Notes: a model not told the origin generated them from the letters alone. A stretch of DNA of 7,389 bases from Ruminococcaceae bacterium UBA794 (GCA_002304735.1 DBIU01000007.1:9048-16436); one strand, 5' to 3'. Positions 1 through 6,774 are shown, numbered from the stretch's first letter. Program-made: numbers and translations.

Positions 1-57
1 AGGCAAAAAACGGATTAAAATGTTCGCTTCTCGGGCAGAATTGACTTTTTGGCAGAC

Positions 58-85
58 AAACGGGCTGATAATTCAGCCCGTTTTT
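58..85 (+). terminator. Rho-independent terminator of a gene to the left of the window
   Basis: An 11-bp perfect stem (58-68 with 73-83, core CGGGCTGA/TCAGCCCG) encloses a 4-nt TAAT loop and runs into a five-T tract at 81-85. This is the standard form of an intrinsic terminator reading on the plus strand. The gene it ends lies outside the window or ends within bases 1-57, where the three plus frames stop at about 18, 44 and beyond the hairpin, so the reading frame cannot be assigned. On the minus strand the stem is followed only by TTTG, so any role in ending the convergent gene at 217-1353 would be weak. Confidence 0.88.
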
Positions 86-135
86 GGTTTGTTGAACAGC
101 CGGCGATTTTAACCGGCGGTCTTTCGCCGCAGTTT

Positions 136-195
136 GGTAATGCGCCGCGAAGCGAAAGGGTGAAGCGGCACGCTTCTGCTTCGCGGTGCGTTATC
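136..195. repeat. Long imperfect inverted repeat with a nested hairpin
   Basis: Two arms, 136-153 and 178-195, pair over 18 positions. The few non-Watson-Crick positions can form G-U wobbles on the plus-strand RNA. Inside the loop a second perfect 6-bp hairpin forms (GAAGCG at 162-167, CGCTTC at 171-176, 3-nt loop). No U-tract follows on either strand, so it is not a typical terminator. Smaller GC-rich dyads (99-117 and 114-129) lie just to its left. It occupies the gap between two converging transcripts, the usual place for REP-like or other dispersed palindromic elements. That it is a dispersed repeat is an inference, since only one copy is in view. Confidence 0.6.
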
Positions 196-216
196 CGAGT
201 TTGTGCGTTTGTCCCC

Positions 217-1353
217 TCAGAACGCAAAATAATCAAACAAAAACTCGCCCTTATCCGAATAATACGCGAGAATAAGCTCAGTCACCCTGTCGTAGCTCAG
301 CGAGCCGTCCGGAACGCCCTGCGCCTGTATAAACGCGTCGTTCGCCGCCTGCGAAACATTGTGGATAGTTTCGATAACTTCGTTGTCGTGACCCTCGTGA
401 TTGTAGATATATTCGTTGTTCGCGGCGAAATCCGCAATCATACCCTCGGTTTCGAGCGCCCGCATTTCCTCCCACATATCCGTATCATAGGCGAAAAGCG
501 CGTTCGAGCAGTATGTAAGCGCCGCCATATAGCCCGAATAGCGGTATTCGGGGAAGTCGCTGTTTATACACGACAGAAACGCGAGAAAATTGCACTCGTT
601 TTCGAGGGCAATTCCGCGCGAATGAGCGCTTTCGTGAGCCGCGGTGAACGGAATGAGATAGTCGGGCTGCGCGATATTCACATTACACTCGGCGAAGAAA
701 GGAAAGTACATTCCCGAAATTCCCGTGTAAGACCACTGTTCCGAGAGCAAAACGGGCTTTTGCCGCCAAACAGCCGTCCACAAAAACGGATAGTCCTCGG
801 CGAGCTTTTCATAGCCGTTTCCCGCGCGCGTAAGCTCGTCGAAATCGCTTTTCGGAAGCTTCATCAGACCGTTTTCGTCGCGGGAAATCTCGCGCTCCGC
901 CTGCGCCGCGTTTCGCGCGAGGATTTTGCAGACCTTGAGAAGCTGCTCGGGGGATTTTTGCGAGGTATCGAGGTTCATCGTCTTTTCAAGCGGCACGCGG
1001 TAGAAATTCGCGCCGTGACCGCTCATATAAATAAAGCACGCGAGCGATAAAAATATGCATATTCCGCGTCCCGCCTTAAGCGCGGTTTTGCCGCGGTTTT
1101 CGCTCTTTTTCATCTTTATGATGAACAGCACGATAAGGAAAATCACCGCGGGAAGCGCAAGCACGGCGGCAAGCTCCGTGAGCGAAATCGGGATTAGGCT
1201 TGTGATAAAGCCGAGCGGCACGGTTATTACCCTGAAAAGCCCGCGCGACACGGCATATTCCGTAAATTCGGGGAAAAACGGCAGCAAAAAGTACATAAGC
1301 GCCGCTAAAATAAGCGGTATCAGAAACCAGAAATTCTTCAGAAATTTTTTCAT
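217..1353 (-). CDS. DUF3810 family membrane protein, putative zinc metallopeptidase
   Basis: A 378-residue protein with three predicted membrane segments near the N terminus (about residues 8-28, 59-79 and 93-112), then a soluble domain of about 265 residues. That domain carries HESAH at 240-244, with ENECN at 251-255 following closely; H240, E241, H244 and probably E253 have the layout of a zincin active site. This matches what I recall of DUF3810, an uncharacterised family common in Clostridia and Bacteroidetes. Peptidase activity is inferred from the motif only, and the substrate is unknown. By the positive-inside rule (KK at 2-3, KMKK at 80-83) TM1 and TM2 form a hairpin and the domain after TM3 probably lies outside. 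The ATG at 1353 is well supported: GGAGG sits 6 nt upstream (1360-1364 on the plus strand). The gene has its own promoter, diverges from pckG and has no operon partner in view. No strong terminator follows it. Confidence 0.82.
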   Translation of the reverse strand: MKKFLKNFWFLIPLILAALMYFLLPFFPEFTEYAVSRGLFRVITVPLGFITSLIPISLTELAAVLALPAVIFLIVLFIIKMKKSENRGKTALKAGRGICIFLSLACFIYMSGHGANFYRVPLEKTMNLDTSQKSPEQLLKVCKILARNAAQAEREISRDENGLMKLPKSDFDELTRAGNGYEKLAEDYPFLWTAVWRQKPVLLSEQWSYTGISGMYFPFFAECNVNIAQPDYLIPFTAAHESAHSRGIALENECNFLAFLSCINSDFPEYRYSGYMAALTYCSNALFAYDTDMWEEMRALETEGMIADFAANNEYIYNHEGHDNEVIETIHNVSQAANDAFIQAQGVPDGSLSYDRVTELILAYYSDKGEFLFDYFAF

Positions 1354-1372
1354 AATATGCCTCCACTTTTGG

Positions 1373-1385
1373 TATAATCATTATA
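1373..1385. promoter_or_regulatory. 13-bp perfect palindrome over the DUF3810 -10 box and start site
   Basis: TATAATCATTATA is symmetric around C1379. Its right half is the minus-strand -10 box of the DUF3810 promoter and its left half covers the expected transcription start. A plus-strand -35 box at the right distance from the left TATAAT is missing, so the left half is probably not a second promoter. A regulator bound here would block the promoter, but the high A+T content makes chance symmetry quite possible. Confidence 0.35.
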
Positions 1386-1408
1386 TCATTTTTAGATACG
1401 ACTGTCAA
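1380..1408 (-). promoter_or_regulatory. SigA-type promoter of the DUF3810 gene
   Basis: On the minus strand a perfect TTGACA (plus coordinates 1403-1408) and a perfect TATAAT (1380-1385) are separated by exactly 17 bp. A TGn extension (1386-1388) directly precedes the -10 box. The expected start is near 1373, giving a leader of about 20 nt that carries GGAGG. A promoter this close to consensus suggests strong basal activity unless it is repressed. Confidence 0.87.
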
Positions 1409-1439
1409 TCTTATAATGCGTCAAAAAGTAAAATTACCC

Positions 1440-1468
1440 TTGACAACTTGACTTTATTCGTGTATAAT
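1440..1468 (+). promoter_or_regulatory. SigA-type promoter of pckG
   Basis: TTGACA (1440-1445) and TATAAT (1463-1468) both match consensus perfectly and are 17 bp apart. Transcription should begin near 1475, leaving a leader of about 54 nt. A second TTGAC follows at 1448-1452 without a matching -10. The -35 box lies 31 bp from the -35 box of the divergent DUF3810 promoter, so the two polymerases would bind close together, back to back. Confidence 0.92.
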
Positions 1469-1480
1469 AGTAGTTGTGGA

Positions 1481-1498
1481 GAGAGTTATTTTACTCTC
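1481..1498 (+). promoter_or_regulatory. Short hairpin at the 5' end of the pckG leader
   Basis: GAGAGT (1481-1486) and ACTCTC (1493-1498) form a perfect 6-bp stem with a TATTTT loop. It begins about six bases after the expected transcription start and ends about 15 bases before the AAGGAG ribosome binding site. It is too far from the start codon to hide the binding site and has no U-tract. A role as a 5' mRNA stabiliser is plausible but inferred. Confidence 0.5.
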
Positions 1499-1528
1499 GG
1501 AAAATCAGTCAGAAGGAGATAATTTATT

Positions 1529-3352
1529 ATGGCACTCACCAATAACCCCAATGTGTTGAAATGGATTGACGAAATGACCGCCCTCACCAAGCCCGATAAG
1601 GTTGTTTGGATAGACGGCTCGAAAGAACAGCTTGACGCGCTTACCGCAGAGGCGATTTCTACGGGCGAAATGAGAAAGCTTAACGAGCAGAAGTTCCCCG
1701 GCTGCCTTTATCACAGAACCAAGCCGAACGACGTTGCGCGCGTTGAGGACAGAACCTTTATCTGCTCCCGCAAAAAGGAAAACGCAGGTCCTACGAACAA
1801 CTGGATGGACCCCAAGGAAATGTACGCGATGCTTACTCCTATGTACGACGGAGTTATGAAGGGCAGAACGATGTACGTTATTCCGTATTCTATGGGACCT
1901 ATCGGCTCGCCTATCGCAAAGGTCGGCGTTGAGCTTACCGATTCGATTTACGTTGTTCTCAATATGAACATTATGACCAGAATGGGCGCTCAGGCGTTCA
2001 AGAACCTCCCCGACGACTCCAACGATTTCGTTCGCGGTCTGCACTCCAAGGCTGACGTTGACCCCGAAAAGAGATATATCGTTCAGTTCCCCGAGGACAA
2101 CACGATTTGGTCGATTAACTCCGCATACGGCGGAAACGTTCTTCTCGGCAAGAAGTGCTTCGCGCTGCGTATCGCGTCTTATCAGGGCTGGAAGGAAGGC
2201 TGGATGGCTGAGCATATGCTTATCCTCGGCGTTAAGAAGCCCGACGGCGATATCAAGTATATCACGGCTGCGTTCCCGTCTGCTTGCGGCAAGACGAACC
2301 TCGCTATGCTTATCCCGCCCAAAGCTTATAAGGACGCAGGATACGAGGTATTCACCGTTGGCGACGATATCGCGTGGATGAAGCAGGGTCCCGACGGCAG
2401 ACTTTACGCTATCAACCCCGAGAACGGCTTCTTCGGCGTTGCTCCCGGCACGAACGAGAAGTCCAACTTCAACGCTCTTGAGTGCACGAAGAAGAATGCA
2501 ATCTTCACGAACGTTGCTCTTAATCTCGACGATATGACTCCTTGGTGGGAAGGTCTTGACAAAAATCCTCCCGAGAACGCTGAGGAATGGAAGGGCGCTA
2601 AGGTTAACGGTAAGGAGTACACCTCCGTTATGGGCGCTGACGGCAAGCCGCAGAAGCTCGCTCACCCGAACTCTCGCTTCACCGCGCCTGCTATAAACTG
2701 CCCGTGCCTGTCCTCCGAGTTCAACAATCCGCAGGGCGTTCCCGTAACCGCTATGATTTTCGGCGGCAGACGCGCTTCGACAACTCCGCTTGTATATCAG
2801 TCGTTTGATTGGGCGCACGGCACTTATATGGGTTCTGCGGTTTCTTCGGAAACAACCGCTGCCGCTACGGGCGCAGTCGGCGTTCTCCGTCACGACCCGA
2901 TGGCGATGAAGCCCTTTATCGGCTACAATGTCGGCGATTACTGGGCACATTGGCTTGAAATGGGCGAGAAGCTCGGCGATAAGGCTCCCAAGATTTTCAA
3001 CGTAAACTGGTTCAGACAGGACGAAAACGGCAACTTTATGTGGCCCGGCTTCGGCGACAATATGCGCGTTCTCGATTGGATTATCAAGCGCTGCGAGGGC
3101 AAGGTTGACGCTGTTGAAACTCCTATCGGCTACCTGCCTAAGGTTGGCGACATCAACCTCACCGGCATTGAGGACGAGGTAACTCCCGAAGTTGAAAAGC
3201 ATCTGCTTTCCGTTGATATCGACCTCTGGAAGAAGGAAATCGCTGAGATGCGCCGTTACTACAACGACGATATCAAGGCGAAGGGCGGAAACGTTCCTCA
3301 GAAGCTTTACGAAGAGCTTGATATGATTGAGGAAAGACTTAACAAGGCTTAA
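1529..3352 (+). CDS. pckG: Phosphoenolpyruvate carboxykinase, GTP-dependent
   Basis: Cytoplasmic enzyme that interconverts oxaloacetate + GTP with phosphoenolpyruvate + GDP + CO2. At 607 residues it is full length for the GTP family. Visible key residues include R71 (substrate), Y200-G201-G202, the Mn ligands K209, H229 and D280, and the P-loop ACGKTN at 252-257, whose mobile cysteine C253 is typical of GTP enzymes. Others are the HPNSRF segment (379-384), GGRR (412-415) and the lid segment SETTAAA (440-446). The three guanine-stacking phenylalanines F495, F503 and F508 keep the spacing known from the vertebrate enzyme, which supports GTP over ATP. The ATG at 1529 has AAGGAG (1513-1518) 10 nt upstream. 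The gene is monocistronic, between a consensus promoter and a terminator. In a fermentative anaerobe it may well run in the carboxylating direction towards oxaloacetate and succinate; that is inference. Arg codons favour AGA (10 of 21), as in rpmB. Confidence 0.97.
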   Translation: MALTNNPNVLKWIDEMTALTKPDKVVWIDGSKEQLDALTAEAISTGEMRKLNEQKFPGCLYHRTKPNDVARVEDRTFICSRKKENAGPTNNWMDPKEMYAMLTPMYDGVMKGRTMYVIPYSMGPIGSPIAKVGVELTDSIYVVLNMNIMTRMGAQAFKNLPDDSNDFVRGLHSKADVDPEKRYIVQFPEDNTIWSINSAYGGNVLLGKKCFALRIASYQGWKEGWMAEHMLILGVKKPDGDIKYITAAFPSACGKTNLAMLIPPKAYKDAGYEVFTVGDDIAWMKQGPDGRLYAINPENGFFGVAPGTNEKSNFNALECTKKNAIFTNVALNLDDMTPWWEGLDKNPPENAEEWKGAKVNGKEYTSVMGADGKPQKLAHPNSRFTAPAINCPCLSSEFNNPQGVPVTAMIFGGRRASTTPLVYQSFDWAHGTYMGSAVSSETTAAATGAVGVLRHDPMAMKPFIGYNVGDYWAHWLEMGEKLGDKAPKIFNVNWFRQDENGNFMWPGFGDNMRVLDWIIKRCEGKVDAVETPIGYLPKVGDINLTGIEDEVTPEVEKHLLSVDIDLWKKEIAEMRRYYNDDIKAKGGNVPQKLYEELDMIEERLNKA

Positions 3353-3378
3353 TTTCCCCGCTTTTTCGGCATAATCTC

Positions 3379-3407
3379 AATCCCCGTGAGCAATCGCGGG
3401 GATTTTT
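3379..3407 (+). terminator. Rho-independent terminator of pckG
   Basis: AATCCCCG (3379-3386) pairs perfectly with CGGGGATT (3397-3404) across a 10-nt loop, and a run of five T (3403-3407) overlaps the end of the stem. It starts 27 bases after the pckG stop codon and ends 11 bases before the next promoter, so it separates the two transcription units. Confidence 0.88.
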
Positions 3408-3417
3408 GCTAACCCTC

Positions 3418-3446
3418 TTTACAACCGTGCCGAATTGTGCTATAAT
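3418..3446 (+). promoter_or_regulatory. SigA-type extended -10 promoter of the aminotransferase-hydrolase-trpS unit
   Basis: TTTACA (3418-3423, five of six consensus bases) and TATAAT (3441-3446) are 17 bp apart, and TGC directly before the -10 (3438-3440) gives the extended form. The expected start is near 3453, so the leader is only about 30 nt and leaves no room for a riboswitch or T-box. Confidence 0.88.
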
Positions 3447-3482
3447 AATAAAGTATATTAATCTTTGAAAAGAGGTAAAATT

Positions 3483-4670
3483 ATGTTAAAACCGTTTTCG
3501 GACAAGGTTGCGGGCGTTGCTCCGTCCGCGATAAGAGAGATACTAAAGTTCACGGCTGACCCGGAGGTAATCAGCTTTGCCGCGGGAAATCCCGCTCCCG
3601 AAGCGTTCCCGACGGACAAAATCGCGGCAATTTCCGCCGAGATTTTCCGCGACGAGCCGATTAACGCGCTTCAGTATTCCGTAACCGAGGGCTATCCCAA
3701 GCTTCGCAAGTGGCTCGAGGACGACCTCAGAAGCAAGAACATCTTCAAGGACGGCGATATGCTGATAGTAACGGCGGGCGCACAGCAGGCGATTGAAGTT
3801 ACGGCGAAAATCCTCTGCAACGAGGGCGATGTGATTATCTGCGAAAATCCGTCGTTTATCGGCTCGCTGAACTCGTTCAGGAGCTATGGCGTTCACCTTA
3901 TCGGCGTTTCGATGGACGAGCAGGGAATGAAGCCCGACGAGCTTGAGGCTGTCCTCAAGGCTAACCCCAAGACAAAATTTATCTACACAATCCCGAATTT
4001 CCAGAACCCCACGGGCAACACCACCACGCTTTCGCGAAGAAAAGAGGTTCTCGCGCTTGCGAAGAAGTACGGCGTTTACGTTCTCGAGGACAATCCCTAC
4101 GGCGCTCTGCGCTTCGCGGGCGAGGACGTTCCGTGCTACAAGGAGCTTGACGACGGGAAAAACGTTCTTTACGCGGGAACGTTCTCAAAGGTTCTTGCGC
4201 CGGGACTGCGCATAGGTTATCTCTGCGGGGACGCGGAGGTTGTTTCCAAGGCTGTTGTCGGTATGCAGACGTCAACCGTTCACACAAATATCTGGGCGCA
4301 GCTTTTGGCTTACAGATTTGTAACGGAAAACGACTTCAACGCTCACATCAAGGGCTTGCAGGAGATTTACCGCAAAAAATACCGCATTATGGCTGACGCT
4401 CTGAAGAAAAATCTCCCCGATTTCGTTCAGCTCTCCGAGCCGCAGGGCGGACTTTTTATCTGGGCTACGCTCCCCGATAAGTACGATATGAACGCGTTCT
4501 GCCTTGAAGCGGTAAAGAGAAAGGTTGCGGTTGTTCCCGGAAACGCGTTCAACGCCGATGAAAGCGCCGTTTCGCACTCGTTCAGACTGAATTTCTCGAC
4601 TCCAACAAACGAGCAGATTGAAAAGGGCTGCGAAATTCTCGGAAAGTGCGCGAAAGAGCTTCTCGTATGA
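3483..4670 (+). CDS. PLP-dependent aminotransferase, class I/II (LysN/Aro8-like)
   Basis: A 395-residue fold-type I aminotransferase, cytoplasmic and PLP-dependent, that moves an amino group from an amino acid to a 2-oxo acid. Visible landmarks are the N-terminal FAAGNPAPE (32-40), NFQNPTG with N175 (172-178), the cofactor aspartate D203 in LEDNPYG, the Schiff-base lysine K236 in GTFSK, R243 in GLRIGY, and the substrate carboxylate arginine R368 in SFRLNFS. The FAAGNPAPE-like opening and GTFSKVLAPGLRIGY are typical of the COG1167 group (2-aminoadipate/LysN, kynurenine and aromatic aminotransferases, and the C-terminal half of MocR regulators). No helix-turn-helix domain is attached, so it is a stand-alone enzyme. 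Exact substrate is not readable from sequence. The ATG at 3483 is preferred because AGAGGT (3471-3476) is 6 nt upstream; an in-frame TTG at 3465 would overlap that site. It is first in the operon and overlaps the next gene by four bases. Confidence 0.92.
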   Translation: MLKPFSDKVAGVAPSAIREILKFTADPEVISFAAGNPAPEAFPTDKIAAISAEIFRDEPINALQYSVTEGYPKLRKWLEDDLRSKNIFKDGDMLIVTAGAQQAIEVTAKILCNEGDVIICENPSFIGSLNSFRSYGVHLIGVSMDEQGMKPDELEAVLKANPKTKFIYTIPNFQNPTGNTTTLSRRKEVLALAKKYGVYVLEDNPYGALRFAGEDVPCYKELDDGKNVLYAGTFSKVLAPGLRIGYLCGDAEVVSKAVVGMQTSTVHTNIWAQLLAYRFVTENDFNAHIKGLQEIYRKKYRIMADALKKNLPDFVQLSEPQGGLFIWATLPDKYDMNAFCLEAVKRKVAVVPGNAFNADESAVSHSFRLNFSTPTNEQIEKGCEILGKCAKELLV

Positions 4671-5749
4671 AATCAAAGAAGCGTTCGCGCAGGATATTGA
4701 TAATAGCGATAATCGTTGTCGCGGCGGTTGCTCTTGGATTTGTCGGATTTATGATTTACGGCAAAATTCAGATGGGCAAAATCCCCGCGATGAGCTTCGA
4801 CGACTGCCTAAAATACACGACCGCCGGAAACGGCCGCGCCGTGATAACCGTTGGCGTTATCAAGGACGGGAAAGCCGACTGGACGGTGTACGGAAAGGAC
4901 GGCGCGGAGCTTGAAAAAGCGCGTCACACCTACGAAATAGGCTCGCTTACAAAGACGATAACCGCGTCTATGACGATGAAGCTTGTCGGCGAGGGGAAAA
5001 TGCGGCTTGACGCGCCGATTTCGGATTATCTGGAGCTTCCCGCGCGCGAGCATTATCCGACAATTCGCGAGCTTTTGACGCATACGTCGGGTTACAGCGC
5101 GTATTACTTCGAGGGCGCGATGATAGGGAATTTCTTCGGCGGGAAGAACAGCTTTTACACAATCGGCGACAGCGCGGTTTACAACACGCTGAAAAATACC
5201 GCGATTTCCGCCGAAAAGCACAGGTTTGATTACTCGAATTTCGGATATGCGGCGCTCGGTCTGATACTCGAAAAGGTTACGGAAACCGAGTTTACAACGC
5301 TCTGCGAGGACTATATGCGCGATACTCTCGGCTTTGAAAACAGCCGCGTTTCGGACGGTAAGGGCGACCTCGGACGGCTCTGGGATTGGCAGGCGGGCGA
5401 TACATATATGTCTGCGGGCGCGGTTCTGTCGGATATCGAGGATATGCTGAAATACGCTCGGGCGCAGCTTGACGGCTTTGAGGAAAATCACGAGAGCCTT
5501 GCCAAAGTTGATACGGTGAACGAGAATTACCGCGCAATGGGCATAAATATGGACGAAATCGGCGCGGCTTGGCTTATCGACAACGAAAACGGCTTTGTTT
5601 GGCACAACGGCGGCACGGGCGATTACAACAGCTATCTCGGCTTTTGCGAAAAGACGGGAACGGCGGTTGTCGTGCTGTCGAATTTAGCGCCGAGCTATAA
5701 GATACCCGCGACCGTTCTTGGTCTGAAGAAATTGCAGGAATTGCAGTAA
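4667..5749 (+). CDS. Membrane-anchored serine hydrolase, beta-lactamase/class C PBP fold
   Basis: A 360-residue protein with a basic N terminus (KSKKRSRR, 2-9), one hydrophobic helix at about 10-31 and an extracytoplasmic catalytic domain, so it is probably a signal-anchor protein. The serine-hydrolase triad motifs are present in order: SLTK at 93-96 (nucleophile S93, base K96), YSN at 189-191 and HNGGTG at 313-318 in place of the KTG box, with LLTHTSGY (136-143) typical of the Pfam Beta-lactamase (PF00144) family. Such proteins include D-aminopeptidases, esterases and DD-carboxypeptidase-like enzymes. Substrate is unknown, and antibiotic resistance should not be assumed. ATG 4667 overlaps the aminotransferase stop as ATGA, a sign of translational coupling; only a weak GAAAGAG lies upstream. 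An in-frame GTG at 4646 would add seven residues and is less likely. No Arg codon is AGA (0 of 14), unlike pckG and rpmB, in keeping with modest expression. Confidence 0.88.
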   Translation: MKSKKRSRRILIIAIIVVAAVALGFVGFMIYGKIQMGKIPAMSFDDCLKYTTAGNGRAVITVGVIKDGKADWTVYGKDGAELEKARHTYEIGSLTKTITASMTMKLVGEGKMRLDAPISDYLELPAREHYPTIRELLTHTSGYSAYYFEGAMIGNFFGGKNSFYTIGDSAVYNTLKNTAISAEKHRFDYSNFGYAALGLILEKVTETEFTTLCEDYMRDTLGFENSRVSDGKGDLGRLWDWQAGDTYMSAGAVLSDIEDMLKYARAQLDGFEENHESLAKVDTVNENYRAMGINMDEIGAAWLIDNENGFVWHNGGTGDYNSYLGFCEKTGTAVVVLSNLAPSYKIPATVLGLKKLQELQ

Positions 5750-5775
5750 AATGCTGATAAATAAAGGAGAACGCA

Positions 5776-6774
5776 ATGGAAGAACAGAAAAAGGTAATGC
5801 TGAGCCTTATTCAGCCGACAAATACGCCTCACCTCGGGAATTATCTCGGCGCGATGCAGAACTGGGTTAAGCTGCAAAACGACTACACCTGCTTTTTCGG
5901 AATAGCGGATTTGCACTCGATAACGATTAGGCAGGACCCTGTGAAGCTCCGTGCGCAGATTAAGGAGAGCTATGCGCTTCTTATCGCGGCGGGACTTGAC
6001 CCCGAGAAATCTACGCTGTTTGTTCAGGGACACAATCCGAACCACGCGGAATTGTCGTGGATATTGAGCTGCTACACGCAGTTCGGCGAGCTGTCGCGAA
6101 TGACGCAGTTTAAGGACAAATCCGAAAAGCACCCCGACAACATAAACGCGGGACTTTTCACCTATCCCGTGCTGATGGCGGCGGATATTTTGCTGTATCA
6201 GGCGGACCTTGTGCCGGTTGGCGTTGACCAGTCGCAGCACTTGGAGCTTGCGAGAAACATTGTACAGCGCTTTAACGGCATTTACGGCGACGTTTTCACG
6301 ATGCCGGAGGGGTATATCACAAAGGCGACTGCGAAGGTAATGTCGCTTCAGGAGCCGACGAAGAAGATGTCGAAGTCGGACGAAAATCCGAACGCTTCCG
6401 TGTGGATTTTGGACGACAAGGACACGATTATCCGCAAGTTCAAGCGCGCCGTTACCGACAGCGAAACCGAGGTTTGCGCGCGCGAGGGCAAGGACGGAAT
6501 AATCAATCTGATGTCGATTTACGGCGGTGTGACGGGCAAAAGCTTTGAGGAAATCGAGGCTGAGTTCAAGGGCAAGGGCTACGGCGACTTCAAGCTTGCG
6601 GTCGGCGAGGCTGTTGCGGACAGCTTGGCTCCGCTTCAGAGCGAGTACAAGCGCATTTCCACGGATAAGACTTTCATTGAGGATTGTATGAAAAAGGGCG
6701 CGGAAAAGGCGTTCAAGGCTTCTCGAAAGACGCTTTCAAAGGTACAGAAAAAAGTCGGATTTGTTGTGTTTTAA
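5776..6774 (+). CDS. trpS: Tryptophanyl-tRNA synthetase
   Basis: Cytoplasmic class I synthetase that joins tryptophan to tRNA-Trp using ATP. At 332 residues it matches the usual bacterial length. The HIGH-type signature appears as PTNTPHLGNYLG (14-25) and the KMSKS loop is exact at 197-201. Between them lie MAADILLYQAD (134-144), with D137 where tryptophan-recognising aspartate is expected, and VGVDQSQHLELARN (148-161), all characteristic of bacterial TrpRS. The start at 5776 is fixed by AAGGAG (5764-5769) 6 nt upstream. It begins 26 nt after the serine hydrolase stop, with no promoter or terminator between, so it should be co-transcribed with the aminotransferase and hydrolase. Many Firmicute trpS genes carry a T-box leader; none fits here. 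No convincing terminator follows it. Confidence 0.96.
   Translation: MEEQKKVMLSLIQPTNTPHLGNYLGAMQNWVKLQNDYTCFFGIADLHSITIRQDPVKLRAQIKESYALLIAAGLDPEKSTLFVQGHNPNHAELSWILSCYTQFGELSRMTQFKDKSEKHPDNINAGLFTYPVLMAADILLYQADLVPVGVDQSQHLELARNIVQRFNGIYGDVFTMPEGYITKATAKVMSLQEPTKKMSKSDENPNASVWILDDKDTIIRKFKRAVTDSETEVCAREGKDGIINLMSIYGGVTGKSFEEIEAEFKGKGYGDFKLAVGEAVADSLAPLQSEYKRISTDKTFIEDCMKKGAEKAFKASRKTLSKVQKKVGFVVF

Noticed and set aside
41..72. TTGACT (41-46) with GATAAT (67-72) as a promoter
   Set aside because: The 20-bp spacer is too long, and the -10 candidate lies inside the terminator stem-loop.
49..1050. Plus-strand open frame of 333 codons over the DUF3810 gene
   Set aside because: It is antisense to a protein with coherent membrane segments, a zincin motif, a promoter and a GGAGG site. 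Its own translation is Arg/Val-rich with no recognisable domain, and it reads straight through a terminator.
1505..3202. Minus-strand open frame of 565 codons over pckG
   Set aside because: It is opposite an unmistakable PEP carboxykinase. Biased codon use in pckG keeps the reverse frame free of stops, and no family signature is visible.
3465..3482. TTG start adding six residues to the aminotransferase
   Set aside because: The added codons are the ribosome binding site itself (AGAGGT, 3471-3476), which is correctly spaced for the ATG at 3483.
4646..4666. GTG start adding seven residues to the serine hydrolase
   Set aside because: The ATG at 4667 forms a typical ATGA overlap and gives a normal basic, hydrophobic signal-anchor start.
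4808..5605. Minus-strand open frame of 265 codons over the serine hydrolase
   Set aside because: It is antisense to a gene with complete catalytic motifs, and its translation is low-complexity and Arg-rich.
4667..5749. Antibiotic-resistance beta-lactamase
   Set aside because: The fold motifs fit the broad PF00144 family, most of which are not beta-lactamases. HNGG replaces the KTG box and the context is housekeeping.
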